From contig CAVVFJ010000018.1 in the NCBI GenBank assembly GCA_963747425.1, forward strand, positions 62,001 through 126,000: DNA of 64,000 nt, given 5' to 3'. A program made the translations under genes and the position numbers. Source of the stretch: DASUPK01 sp963747425 (GTDB lineage: Bacteria; Actinomycetota; Thermoleophilia; Solirubrobacterales; 70-9). Position 1 is the stretch's first letter. Each line of letters begins with the position of its first letter. Below, one piece after another: positions 25,515 to 34,380 of the stretch. The notes below the pieces were generated by a model that had not been told where the DNA came from, did no database searches, and saw only the letters and a program-made list of their open reading frames with translations.

Positions 25515-26086
25515 TCGACCCGCTGCTCACCCGCCTTCAGCAGGCGCTCGCGCAGCTCGCGCTCGTCCTCGGGCGTCGGGTCGAATTGGGCGACGTCCGG
25601 CAGGGCATCGAGGCCCGAGAGCCCGAAGAGCTTCTCGAACAGCGTTGTGGTGCCGTAGGTGACCGCCCCGAACTGGGTCCGTCCGCGCTCCTCGATCATC
25701 CCCCGCTCGGTCAGGCTCCCTACGGCGGAATCCGACGAGACGCCGCGGATGCGGGCGACCTCGGGCCGGGAGACCGGCTGCAGGTAGGCGACGATCGCGA
25801 GCACCTCGGCCTGGGCCTGGGTGAGCGGCGGGGTGCGGGGCCTGGCGAGCAGGCGCCGGGCGGCGTCCTCCGCCTCTGGGATCGCGGCGAGCGCATAGCC
25901 GCCTGCCACGCGCCGCAGGCGCACCCCTCGGCCGTCCGAGTCAAGGCGCTTCTCCATCTCCTCGAGGGCCTCCGCGACTGCCTCCTCGTCCACCTCCATT
26001 GCCTCGGCCAGCTCGGCGGCCGACACCGGGTCGGGCGCCAGGAAGAGGAGGGCCTCAACGGCCGCTCCCAGGCCGTCGGCGCTCAC
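25511..26086 (-). CDS. scpB: Segregation and condensation protein B
   Basis: 191 residues with the tandem winged-helix layout of the SMC partner ScpB: VEALLFLAPDPVSAAELAEA at the start and QAEVLAIVAYLQPVSRPEVARIRG in the second domain, with TYGTTTLFEKLFGL near the end. It forms the SMC-ScpAB condensin complex with ScpA. The start overlaps the scpA stop by four bases. Confidence 0.95.
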   Translation of the reverse strand: MSADGLGAAVEALLFLAPDPVSAAELAEAMEVDEEAVAEALEEMEKRLDSDGRGVRLRRVAGGYALAAIPEAEDAARRLLARPRTPPLTQAQAEVLAIVAYLQPVSRPEVARIRGVSSDSAVGSLTERGMIEERGRTQFGAVTYGTTTLFEKLFGLSGLDALPDVAQFDPTPEDERELRERLLKAGEQRVE

Positions 26087-26805
26087 TGGACGTGCACCTC
26101 GATCCGGCCGAAGGTCTCTTTCTGGGTCCAGGTCGCCTCGCCGCGGCGATAGAGCTCAAGCAGCGCGAAGAGCGTGACTGCCTGGGTGAAGCGGTCCTCG
26201 TTGCCGAACGCCTCGTCGAAGTCGAGGGACTGGCGCGACTGCAGCAGCTCCCGCACCACCGACAGCCGGCGCTGCAGGGTGACGGTGACGCGGATGTGGC
26301 GGGTATCCGGCTCGGGCGGGACCGTCAGCAGGTCGCCGAGGGCAACGCCGATGCGGTCGGGCTCATAGACCTTGGTCGCGGCGTCGAGGGCCGCCCGGCG
26401 CAGCTCGGCTGGCAGCGGCGCCGACCGGTACATGACGCCACCCTCCCGCTCGAGTCGATCGGAGAGCATCTTGGCCGCCTCGCTGTAGCGGCGGTACTCG
26501 AGCATCCGCGCGAGCAGCTCATCGGCCGCCTCCTGCGGGCCGAGTTCCTCGTCGCCCTCCTCACCGGGCAGCAGCAGCCGCGATTTGAGCTCGCAGAGCG
26601 CCGCGATCAGGACCAGGAACTCGGTGACCGCCTCGAGGTCCAGGTCCCTGTCGGACTCGCCCATGCGATCGATGTAGGCGATCACGATCTCGCCCAGCGG
26701 AACCTCCGACAGGGAGATCTCCTCGCGCAGCAACACAGCGAGCAGCAGGTCGAAGGGTCCCTGGAAGACGTCGAGGTCGAGATCGAGCTCGGAGACCGAG
26801 GTCAC
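26083..26805 (-). CDS. scpA: Segregation and condensation protein A
   Basis: 240 residues, the kleisin subunit of bacterial condensin. Family start FQGPFDLLLAVLLREEISLS, then ITEFLVLIAALCELKSRLLLP-like text (actual reading VTEFLVLIAALCELKSRLLL), and a C-terminal winged helix ending VTLFALLELYRRGEA. GTG 26805 follows TACTGT by seven bases, suggesting leaderless transcription and a promoter separate from trpS. Confidence 0.95.
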   Translation of the reverse strand: MTSVSELDLDLDVFQGPFDLLLAVLLREEISLSEVPLGEIVIAYIDRMGESDRDLDLEAVTEFLVLIAALCELKSRLLLPGEEGDEELGPQEAADELLARMLEYRRYSEAAKMLSDRLEREGGVMYRSAPLPAELRRAALDAATKVYEPDRIGVALGDLLTVPPEPDTRHIRVTVTLQRRLSVVRELLQSRQSLDFDEAFGNEDRFTQAVTLFALLELYRRGEATWTQKETFGRIEVHVQ

Positions 26806-26849
26806 GGGCCGAACAGTAAAGGCCGCGAAGGCGGCTTTCGGCCGTCCCT

Positions 26850-27836
26850 CTAAGGGGAGCCGATGCCGATCGCGGATCGGACCTCGGCGAGGGTCTCCGA
26901 GGCGATCGCCCGGGCCTTCTCGGCGCCCGCGCTCAGGGTCTCCTCCAGCGCCGTCTCGTCCGGTCGCAGCTTCTCGTAGCGCTCGCGAACGGGGGCGAGG
27001 TAGTCCACCACCGCCTCCGCCACCGCGGCCTTGAAGTCGCCGTAGCCGGAGCCGTCGAACTCCCGCTCGATCTCCTCCTCGGTGCTTCCACGGGCAACGG
27101 CGAGGATCTCGATCAGGTTCGCGATGCCCTCCTTGCCGTCGCCGCGCTTCACCTCGGAGCCCGAGTCGGTCACCGCGCTCTTGATCTTCTTGGTGGCCGT
27201 CTTCGGATCGTCGAGGACGAGGAGCGTGCCCTGCTCGGTCCCGTTGGTAGTCGACATCTTGTTGGTCGGCTCCTGCAGGTCCATGATCCGCGCGCCGACG
27301 TCGGGGATCCGCGCTTCCGGGACGACCAGGATCTCGCCGAAGCGCTCGTTGAAGCGACGGGCGATCTCGCGCATCAGCTCGACGTGCTGGAGCTGGTCGT
27401 GTCCCACCGGGACCTCCTGGCCGCGGTAGGCAAGGACGTCGGCGGCCATCAGCACCGGATAGAAGAAGAGCCCGGCTGAGACCAGCTCACGCTGCTTCGC
27501 CGACTTGTCCTTGAACTGGGTCATCCGGTTGAGGTCGCCGTGGGCGGTCAGCGCGGCCAAGTACCAGGTGAGCTCGGTGTGCTCTCGGACGTCGGACTGG
27601 CGGAAGAGGATGCAGCGCTCGGGGTCCAGGCCCGCCGCGAGCAGGATCGCCGTGGTGTCGTAGACGCTCTCCCTCAGAGTCGCCGGATCCCACGGCACGG
27701 TGATCGCGTGCAGGTCGACGATGCAGTAGATCGCCGGATCACCGCGGTCCTGTCCGTCGACGTACTGACGGATCGCCCCGATGTAGTTGCCGAGGTGCTT
27801 GGAGCCCGTCGGCTGGATGCCGCTGAAGATGCGCAC
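26850..27836 (-). CDS. trpS: Tryptophanyl-tRNA synthetase
   Basis: A class I synthetase of 328 residues. The HIGH-like motif is in IFSGIQPTGSKHLGNYIGA and the KMSKS loop reads PTNKMSTTNGT. The tryptophan pocket region PVGHDQLQHVEL is present. GTG 27836 follows TATAGT by eight bases. No T-box or leader peptide was seen upstream, so it appears not to share the aroF-type control. Confidence 0.96.
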   Translation of the reverse strand: MRIFSGIQPTGSKHLGNYIGAIRQYVDGQDRGDPAIYCIVDLHAITVPWDPATLRESVYDTTAILLAAGLDPERCILFRQSDVREHTELTWYLAALTAHGDLNRMTQFKDKSAKQRELVSAGLFFYPVLMAADVLAYRGQEVPVGHDQLQHVELMREIARRFNERFGEILVVPEARIPDVGARIMDLQEPTNKMSTTNGTEQGTLLVLDDPKTATKKIKSAVTDSGSEVKRGDGKEGIANLIEILAVARGSTEEEIEREFDGSGYGDFKAAVAEAVVDYLAPVRERYEKLRPDETALEETLSAGAEKARAIASETLAEVRSAIGIGSP

Positions 27837-27871
27837 GGGCGCGGACTATAGGAAGGGCGCGAGCCTTCCGG

Positions 27872-28300
27872 TTACTGAGAGCCGCCGACCCAGGGACCCA
27901 CGCCGCCGACCTTCTCCGGCGTGGTCCGGATCACGTAGCCGGGTGGCGGGTCGTCCATCGGGGGAAACTTCACGTCGGGCCCCAGATAGACGTGGGCGAG
28001 CCGCTGGAGAAGCTCGGGCGCGCCTCCCTCCTCGACACGAGCTTTTCCCCGGACCACGAGATACTCGATGAGCCCGATATCGCCGACCGTGTCGGTCTCG
28101 ATCGAGAGCGCGACGCGCCCATCGCGCTCGACGTTCTTGACCTTCTGGTTCCGGGGCAGATGTCCGCTGACGATCTCATCGCCGTCCATCCCGACCCAGA
28201 TGCAGCTCATCTGCGGACCGCCATCGGGATTCAGAGTGACCATGTGCGCGAGCCGGTCCGACTCGATCAGCCTCCGCGCCTCCGGATGAAGATCCGCCAT
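27872..28300 (-). CDS. PPOX-fold flavin/F420-type oxidoreductase
   Basis: 142 residues of the split-barrel pyridoxamine-phosphate-oxidase fold: LAHMVTLNPDGGPQMSCIWVG, then NVERDGRVALSIETD and YLVVRGKARVEEGG. In actinobacteria such proteins usually bind F420 or FMN and reduce small substrates; the substrate cannot be told here. TAGGCT lies six bases before the ATG. It sits just after the MFS gene but has its own promoter. Confidence 0.82.
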   Translation of the reverse strand: MADLHPEARRLIESDRLAHMVTLNPDGGPQMSCIWVGMDGDEIVSGHLPRNQKVKNVERDGRVALSIETDTVGDIGLIEYLVVRGKARVEEGGAPELLQRLAHVYLGPDVKFPPMDDPPPGYVIRTTPEKVGGVGPWVGGSQ

Positions 28301-28309
28301 CGCGGCAGC

Positions 28310-29938
28310 CTACGCGGGCTCCGCGACCGGCTCGCGCTCACCCTCGCGCAGACCGGCGTCGTCGAGGTGCTCAGGACAATGCGCGCACTCCCCGGCCGTG
28401 GCGGCTCCCGGAGCGTCATACTCGGCCTCCCGCTTCGGGTTGCGCAGGCCGATCCCCGCGATCACGCCTCCGACGATCATCAGGATTCCGCCGGCCGCAA
28501 GCCCGAGGTGAAAGGCATGCGCAGAGGCATCGTCACCGGCGCTCCTGACCGTGGCCGCCTCGTTCCCGGACAGGCCGGCGGTGTCCGGCGTCCCCAGGGC
28601 CTTGTCCTTCGCATGGTCGACGGCATCCTGCGCCTTCGGAGAGAGCTGGGTCCCTGAGAGGTTGTCGTCGATCGTTGAGCTGAAGCTCCCCGCGATCAGC
28701 GCACCCAGCACGGCGATCGCCAGGAGGCCGGCAACGCGCGAGACGCCGTTGTTGATCCCAGAGGCGATCCCGACCTGGTGCTCGGGCACCGAGTTGAGGG
28801 CGGTCGCCGTCAGCGGGGCAACCGTGGCAGAGAGTCCGAGGCCGAAGACGATGATGCCCGGCAGCACGTCGGTGACGTAATTCGGGTTCGGGCCGACACG
28901 CATCATCAGCAGCAGCCCGATGCCGCCCACGATCGGCCCGACCGACATTGGCACGCGTGGGCCGATGCCCATGGCCATCTTCCCGAACCGCGGAGAGAGC
29001 ACGAAGAGGATCACTGAGACCGGCGTCGTCGCCAGCCCCGCCGCGATCGGCGAGTAGCCGGCGGTCTGCTGCAGGAACAGGGTGATGAAGAAGAAGGCGC
29101 CGATCAGACCCGCATAGACGACGAGCGTCTCGATGTTCGTGATCGAGAAGTTCCGGTTCTTGAAGAGGCTGAGGTCAAGCATCGCGTGGCGGTAGCGCGA
29201 TTCCCAGATAAGGAAGACAGCGAAGACCGCTATCCCGCCGATCAGCCCGCCGTAGACCATTGGGTCGCCCCAGCCGTGCATCGGCTGCTGGATCAGCGCG
29301 AAGACCGGAGCGCCCAGGCCGATCGCCGAGAGCAGGATGCCGACCCAGTCGATGTGCCGGTCGGCGTCCGGATTGACGCTCTCGCGCACGCTGCGATGGG
29401 CGAGCCACATCGTGAAGAGAATCAACGGCACGTTCACCCAGAAGATGGCGCGCCAGGAGATCGCCTCGACGAGAGCCCCGCCCCCAGCCGGGCCGATCAC
29501 CGTGGCGATTCCCGTCCAGGCCGTCCAGGTGCCGACCGCCCGGCCGCGCTCCTCGCCCTCGAAGGTGGCCGCCAGGATGGCCAGCGAGCCCGGCACCAGC
29601 AACGCGCCAGCGAAGCCCTGGAGGGCGCGAGCTCCGATCAGGACGGCGCTCGACGGCGCGATCGCGCAGAGGATCGAGGTGGCCCCGAACAGGCCCAGGC
29701 CGAGGATGAAGATGCGGCGGCGCCCGAACTGGTCGCCGAGCGAGCCTCCCACCAGCAACAGCGACACCAGGGCGAGCAGATACGCCTCCACCACCCACTG
29801 CTGGTCGGCCAGGCCAACTCCCAGGTCGTCGCTGAGCGCGGGGAGTGCGACGTTGACCACGGTCGCGTCCAGGAAGACGACCGTCGAGCCCAGGATCGTC
29901 GCGATGACGGTCCACCGGTTCCTGCTGGCGTCAGACAA
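28310..29938 (-). CDS. MFS drug transporter, DHA2 (14-TM) family
   Basis: About 542 residues with roughly 14 membrane helices. The DHA2 signature region is VIATILGSTVVFLDATVVNV, and motif A reads GGSLGDQFGRRRIFI. Such pumps export drugs or metabolites with proton exchange. The frame is open to 30049, but upstream codons overlap the divergent deacetylase gene, so I place the start at TTG 29938 (MSDASRNRWTV). GTG at about 29995 is an alternative. A 16-bp perfect palindrome overlaps this start. The C-terminus carries a CAHC pair. Confidence 0.88.
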   Translation of the reverse strand: MSDASRNRWTVIATILGSTVVFLDATVVNVALPALSDDLGVGLADQQWVVEAYLLALVSLLLVGGSLGDQFGRRRIFILGLGLFGATSILCAIAPSSAVLIGARALQGFAGALLVPGSLAILAATFEGEERGRAVGTWTAWTGIATVIGPAGGGALVEAISWRAIFWVNVPLILFTMWLAHRSVRESVNPDADRHIDWVGILLSAIGLGAPVFALIQQPMHGWGDPMVYGGLIGGIAVFAVFLIWESRYRHAMLDLSLFKNRNFSITNIETLVVYAGLIGAFFFITLFLQQTAGYSPIAAGLATTPVSVILFVLSPRFGKMAMGIGPRVPMSVGPIVGGIGLLLMMRVGPNPNYVTDVLPGIIVFGLGLSATVAPLTATALNSVPEHQVGIASGINNGVSRVAGLLAIAVLGALIAGSFSSTIDDNLSGTQLSPKAQDAVDHAKDKALGTPDTAGLSGNEAATVRSAGDDASAHAFHLGLAAGGILMIVGGVIAGIGLRNPKREAEYDAPGAATAGECAHCPEHLDDAGLREGEREPVAEPA

Positions 29939-29953
29939 GACTCGATCGAGTCT
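29938..29953. promoter_or_regulatory. 16-bp perfect palindrome at the MFS gene start
   Basis: AGACTCGATCGAGTCT reads the same on both strands. Its outer half forms the -10-like TAGACT (29949-29954) of the MFS gene. A repressor bound here would block both promoter and start codon. No regulator gene is adjacent, so a distant factor would be needed. Confidence 0.45.
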
Positions 29954-30039
29954 ACGGAGGCCAGCCCGTCGGCCGTCCGATCTTCGGTGATTCCCCACAT
30001 TGCGGCGGCAGCCCCAAACCGCGACACTGACTGTGTCCG

Positions 30040-30822
30040 ATGCGGGCAAGGGTTCCGCTCATAGCACTGGCGTCCGTTGCGCTGGCAGCCGCTCCCGGCG
30101 CCGTCGCGACGCGTGCCAGCGCGCCGCGGGCCCGCGCCAGCGGAAAGGCGATCCTGCCGACGGGCTGCACACACGGCGGTGCCCCGTTCGTCACGCACGG
30201 TCCGCGAGGTCGCAAGCGAATCGCCATCGGCTTCGATGACGGCCCGAGCGACTACACGCCGCAGATCCTGAGAGTCCTACGGCGATTCGACTCCCACGCC
30301 ACCTTCTTCGAGATCGGCCAGGAGACCTCGGGCCGCGCGCGGATCATGAAGAAGGTCCTCCGCCAGGGAAACGAGATCGGAAACCACTCGCTCCATCACG
30401 AACTGGAGCCGTCCTCCGCCTCGATCCACGAGACGGATCGCCTGATCCGCAAGGCCACCGGATTCCGGCCCTGCGACTTCCGTCCGCCGGACGGCACAGT
30501 GAACAGCGCGCTGATCGCACGAGCCCATGCCCAGCGACTGGTCACGGTCGACTGGGAGGTCGACCCGCGAGACTGGGCCGACCCGGGCGTCGGGGCGATC
30601 GCCTCCAACGTGATCGGCAATGCCCACAACGGGTCGATCGTCGTCATGCACGACGGCGGAGGCAGCCGCAGCGAGACCGTCGCCGCCCTCCCCGCGATCC
30701 TCTCCCACTTCCGCCATCGCGGCTACAAGTTCGTCCCCGTGGCCAAGCTGCTCGGCCACAAGTTCATCTATCCCAAGACCACTACGGCTCCGGCGGCTCC
30801 CGCAGCTGGTGCGCCGCGGTGA
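30040..30822 (+). CDS. Secreted polysaccharide deacetylase (NodB domain)
   Basis: 260 residues with a signal peptide (MRARVPLIALASVALAAAPG). The NodB catalytic motifs are AIGFDDGPSDYTPQILRVL (catalytic and metal Asp), EIGNHSLHHELE (metal His pair), DFRPPDGTVN and IVVMHDGGGSR. It probably removes N-acetyl groups from peptidoglycan or an exopolysaccharide. It is divergent from the MFS gene, and its last 41 bases overlap the 3' end of the fetB-like gene. Confidence 0.9.
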   Translation: MRARVPLIALASVALAAAPGAVATRASAPRARASGKAILPTGCTHGGAPFVTHGPRGRKRIAIGFDDGPSDYTPQILRVLRRFDSHATFFEIGQETSGRARIMKKVLRQGNEIGNHSLHHELEPSSASIHETDRLIRKATGFRPCDFRPPDGTVNSALIARAHAQRLVTVDWEVDPRDWADPGVGAIASNVIGNAHNGSIVVMHDGGGSRSETVAALPAILSHFRHRGYKFVPVAKLLGHKFIYPKTTTAPAAPAAGAPR

Positions 30823-31570
30823 AGAAGTTCCGCCGCGCCAATGTGATCGCCATCAGCGCGGCGATCGACACCGCGCCAAGCAGGACGTAGAGAAGGATCA
30901 GCTGGAGGCGGACGGCGTCGGTCGGGTCGGCGCCGGCCAGCAACATCCCGACCATCGTGCCGGGGAAGAAGATCAGGCCCGTCGTCTTGGTCGAGTCGAC
31001 CAGCGTGATCATCCCCGACCTCAGGCTGCGGCGGACCAGCGGCGTGACCGCCTGCGAGGACGTCGCACCTAGCGCGAGGGTCGCCTCGATCTTCCTCGAC
31101 TGGTCATGGACGTCTTCGCCGAGCCGGTTGAGCGCTACCGCCGCTGCCGTCATCGAGTTGCCGATCACCATGCCGCCGACCGGGACGATGTAGCGCGGCG
31201 TCGCGGGGAAGATGCCGAGAGCGATCACCAGGCCGAGCGTCGCGGCAGCCGCCACGGCGAGCGAGACGAGCAGGGGCCAGAATGAGTTCGGCACCCCTTT
31301 GGCACGGTGGCGCGCGGTGAACGCCCCGAAGACGACCATCACGGTGATCAGGGCGAGGACGAGCAGCGCCGAGTCCTGGTCGAAGATCAGGGTGATCACG
31401 TAGCCGATCGCGGTCAGCTGGATCAGGGACCGCACCACGGCGATGCCGATGTCCTCCTCGAGTCCGGCTTGCCAGGCGCGCGAGGCAATCGCCGCGATCG
31501 CGACCAGAGCGAGCGCCGCGGCCACCTCGCCGACGGTGACGTGGATCGAGGAGGAGGCCGCGAGAATCAA
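30782..31570 (-). CDS. fetB: FetB-type ABC transporter permease (UPF0014)
   Basis: 262 residues and about seven hydrophobic segments. Conserved blocks are VVRSLIQLTAIGYVITLIF, PVGGMVIGNSMTAAAVALNR and GLIFFPGTMVGMLLAGADP. Homologues in E. coli form an iron exporter that helps resist oxidative stress. Start ATG overlaps the ATPase gene stop by four bases. Substrate is inferred from the family only. Confidence 0.9.
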   Translation of the reverse strand: MILAASSSIHVTVGEVAAALALVAIAAIASRAWQAGLEEDIGIAVVRSLIQLTAIGYVITLIFDQDSALLVLALITVMVVFGAFTARHRAKGVPNSFWPLLVSLAVAAAATLGLVIALGIFPATPRYIVPVGGMVIGNSMTAAAVALNRLGEDVHDQSRKIEATLALGATSSQAVTPLVRRSLRSGMITLVDSTKTTGLIFFPGTMVGMLLAGADPTDAVRLQLILLYVLLGAVSIAALMAITLARRNFFTAAHQLREPPEP

Positions 31571-32259
31571 GATGCGTCCTCAGCTGCCGCGATGGCGATC
31601 TCCTCGTTGAGCACCTCTTCCGCCGGCCCCTGGGCCGTCGCGCTCCCGCCCTCGATCCGGACGACGTAGTCCGCGAGCCGCCGGGCCTGCTCCATGTCGT
31701 GAGTGACCACGACGGTGGAGATCGCGGTGCGTGCGCGCAACCCCTGCAGCGTCGCCTCCACCGCGTCGCGCGCGGCCTGGTCGAGCGCCGACGTCGGCTC
31801 ATCGAGGAGCAGGACGCGCGGCTCCAGGGCAAGCGCCCGCGCCAGCATCACCCGCTGCTGCTCGCCGACCGAGAGCTTCGCCGAATCGCGGTCCTCGAAC
31901 GCCGGATCGAGCCCCGCCAGCTCCAGGCAGCTGCGGGTGTCGAAGCTGTGGCCGGCGAGCCGCGGCCCGTAGGCGACGTTGTCGTGCACGGTGCCCTCGA
32001 TCAGCGCCGGGAGCTGCGGCACCAGGCTGACCTCGCGGCGCAGCTCCAGAGGGTCGCGCTCCCGCACGTCCGTGCCCTCGTAGACGACCCGGCCCGAGTC
32101 CGGGTCCGCCAGCCGGTTGAGCAGCCGCAGCAGCGTCGACTTGCCGCTCCCGGAAGGGCCGACGACCGAGCTGGCGCCGACCGGCAGGCGAACGGAGACG
32201 TCCCGGAGCACGAGCTTCCCTCCGCGCGAATAGCTGACGTCCTCCAGCTCGAAGAGCAC
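31567..32259 (-). CDS. fetA: FetA-type ABC transporter ATPase
   Basis: 230 residues: Walker A VVGPSGSGKSTLLRLLNRLA, Q-loop LVPQLPALIEGTV, a signature motif KLSVGEQQRVMLARAL and Walker B PRVLLLDEPTSALDQ. It powers the adjacent FetB-like permease. The open frame is much longer, but GTG 32259 has GATAAT six bases upstream, and everything beyond is antisense to the ligase gene. Transcription is therefore probably leaderless. Confidence 0.9.
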   Translation of the reverse strand: MLFELEDVSYSRGGKLVLRDVSVRLPVGASSVVGPSGSGKSTLLRLLNRLADPDSGRVVYEGTDVRERDPLELRREVSLVPQLPALIEGTVHDNVAYGPRLAGHSFDTRSCLELAGLDPAFEDRDSAKLSVGEQQRVMLARALALEPRVLLLDEPTSALDQAARDAVEATLQGLRARTAISTVVVTHDMEQARRLADYVVRIEGGSATAQGPAEEVLNEEIAIAAAEDAS

Positions 32260-32307
32260 GCATCGATTATCCGACTCGGGTCTAAATCGCCCCGCATAAT
32301 CGGTGCC
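32260..32307. promoter_or_regulatory. Divergent leaderless promoters for fetA and the DNA ligase
   Basis: On the minus strand GATAAT (32266-32271) ends six bases before the fetA GTG. On the plus strand CATAAT (32295-32300) ends seven bases before the ligase GTG. Seen together they form an inverted repeat CGATTAT/ATAATCG with a 25-base spacer, but the two -10 boxes explain it without an operator. No clear -35 boxes are present. Confidence 0.6.
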
Positions 32308-33319
32308 GTGCCCAAGGAGCGGATGCCCAGCCGGCTCGAGCCCATGCTCGCCAAGCCCGGCGAGGTCCCCGAGTCGGACTCCGGCGAGTGGGCCTACGAG
32401 ATCAAGTGGGACGGCATCAGGGCGCTCGGATACGCCGATCACGGCGCCTGGTCGATGCTGAGCCGCCGGCAAGAGGACGTCAGCGCCCGCTACCCCGAGC
32501 TGGCGGCGATCGCCGAGGCCCTGGGCGACCACTCGGCGATCCTCGACGGAGAGGTGGTCGCCCTCGACGCCGAGGGCAGGCCGCGCTTCCAGCTGATCCA
32601 GAGCCGCATGGGCCTGAGCACGCCCGCCGCGGTCCGGGCCCGAATGAAGGAGCAGCCCGTCGACTACGTGATCTTCGACCTGCTCCACCTCGACGGCCGC
32701 CGCGTCCGAGACCTGCCCTATCTGCAGCGGCGGGAGCTGCTCGAGGGCCTCGGCCTCGACGGGCCGCGCTGGCGCACCCCGCGCTTCCGGCGGGACGGAG
32801 GAGCCGACTCTGCTCGAGGCGGCCGCCAGGCAGGGCCTCGAGGGGATCGTCGCCAAGCGCTGCGACAGCCCCTACCGGCCCGGCAAGCGCACCGGCGAGT
32901 GGATCAAGACACGTGTCTGGCGCCGTCAGGAATTCGTGATCGGCGGCTACATCCCGGGCGAGGGCCGGCGCTCGAAGCGGGTCGGCTCGCTCCTGGTCGG
33001 CTACTACGACAAGCGCCGCTCCGAGCTCCGCACGGGCCAGAGGCAGGCGCTCCACTTCGCGGGCGGCGTGGGCTCGGGCCTGAACGAGAAGCAGATCGAC
33101 TCCCTGACGAAGGAGCTCCACGCCCGCGAGCGCCCGGACAGCCCGTTCGACGTGGGCGCGCCAGCCGGGCCGAAGGCGCGCTTCGCGGTCTGGTGCGATC
33201 CCGAGCTCGTCTGCGAGGTCTCCTGGACGGAATGGACCAACCAGGGCACCCTCCGCCAGCCCGCCTTCAAGGGCGTGCGGGACGACAAGGACCCGCGCGA
33301 GGTGGTGAAGGAGTTCTGA
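32308..33319 (+). pseudogene. ATP-dependent DNA ligase (LigD ligase-domain type), frameshifted in this sequence
   Basis: Seals breaks during non-homologous end joining. The nucleotidyl-transferase motif EIKWDGIRALGYA has the active-site Lys (KxDG), and LDGEVVALDAEGRPRFQLIQ and IVAKRCDSPYRPGKRTGEWI follow. An OB-fold domain starts near EFVIGGYIPGEGRRSKRVGS. The frame shifts at about 32797; dropping one G joins FRRD to EEPTLLEAAARQGLEGIVAK. It stands alone rather than fused to the polymerase domain. The GTG start follows CATAAT by seven bases. Ku and the polymerase follow on the same strand. Confidence 0.85.
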
Positions 33320-33450
33320 GCGCGAACCGATTAGTTCCGCCCACGCACAGGGTCACTACGCACATGGAACGCAAGCTTGCGCCCGATTGCGGACACCTGC
33401 CCAGGGGTAATCTCCGCTATGTCGAAGGATTCGGATCGAGGTGATTGAGC

Positions 33451-34380
33451 ATGGCTAGGGCGATATGGAGTGGTTCGATCAGCTTCGGGCTGCTCAACGT
33501 GCCCGTGAAGCTCTACAGCGCGGTCTCGAAGCAGACCGTGCGCTTCCGCGAGCTGCGGGAGGGCGACGGCTCACGGGTGAAGCACAAGCGCGTGGCGGAG
33601 ACGGACGGCAAGGAGGTCCCCTACGAGAAGATCGTCAAGGGATACGAGTACGCCCCGGACCAGTACGTGATCCTGAGCCGCGACGAGCTCTCCGAGCTCG
33701 AGCCGCAGCGCTCGCGGGCCATCGAGATCCAGGACTTCGTCGACCTCGACGACATCGACCCCATCTACTTCGAGCAGCCTTATTACCTGGGGCCGGACAA
33801 GGGCGCCGAGCGCGCCTACGCGCTCCTCGTCCAGGCGATGAAGGACGCCCGCAAGGTCGCGATCGCCAGGTTCGTGCTCCGCAACAAGGAGCACCTCGCT
33901 GCGATCCGCCCGATGGACGACGTCCTCACCCTGACCACGATGCGCTTCCACGATGAGGTCACATCCCCCAAGGACCTCGATGAGGTCTTCGAGGAGGCCA
34001 AGCCCAAGAAGCCCGAGGCTCGCGAGCTCGAGATGGCCAAGCAGCTGATCGAGTCACTCACCAGCGACTTCAAGCCCAGCGGCTACCGCGACGAGTACCG
34101 CGAGGAGCTGCTCGACCTGCTCGAGCGCAAGGCGGCCGGCAAGGACGTCGTCTCCGCCCCGAGCGAGGAGCCGAAGCCCACCAAGGCTCCGGACCTGATG
34201 GCGGCCCTCGAGGAGAGCCTGGCGGCGGTCAAGGGCGAAGAGGCGGAGACGGACGGCAAGGCGAAGGCGAAGGCGAAGCCCAAGGCAAAAGCCAAGTCGT
34301 CAACGCGGTCGAAAAGCTCGAAGTCGAAGAGCTCGAGCAACGGCCGTAAGTCAACGTCGCGCAAGAAGGCCAAGGCATAG
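33451..34380 (+). CDS. ku: Ku protein (NHEJ end-binding)
   Basis: 309 residues. The bacterial Ku core begins ARAIWSGSISFGLLNVPVKL and runs to about residue 235, with YEYAPDQYVILSRDELSELE, YLGPDKGAERAYALLVQAM and TMRFHDEV. It forms the dimeric ring that threads onto DNA ends and recruits LigD. The last 50 residues are a Lys/Ala/Ser-rich tail (KAKAKAKPKAKAKSSTRSK), which in related bacteria binds DNA. ATG 33451 has GAGGTG seven bases upstream. A perfect 12-bp palindrome, CGCAAGCTTGCG, lies 70 bases upstream at 33370-33381. Confidence 0.96.
   Translation: MARAIWSGSISFGLLNVPVKLYSAVSKQTVRFRELREGDGSRVKHKRVAETDGKEVPYEKIVKGYEYAPDQYVILSRDELSELEPQRSRAIEIQDFVDLDDIDPIYFEQPYYLGPDKGAERAYALLVQAMKDARKVAIARFVLRNKEHLAAIRPMDDVLTLTTMRFHDEVTSPKDLDEVFEEAKPKKPEARELEMAKQLIESLTSDFKPSGYRDEYREELLDLLERKAAGKDVVSAPSEEPKPTKAPDLMAALEESLAAVKGEEAETDGKAKAKAKPKAKAKSSTRSKSSKSKSSSNGRKSTSRKKAKA

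Noticed and set aside
27837..27871. T-box or leader peptide before trpS
   Set aside because: The 35-base gap has a -10 box and nothing else.
32264..32302. CGATTAT/ATAATCG inverted repeat as an operator
   Set aside because: The arms are simply the two divergent -10 boxes of fetA and the ligase gene.
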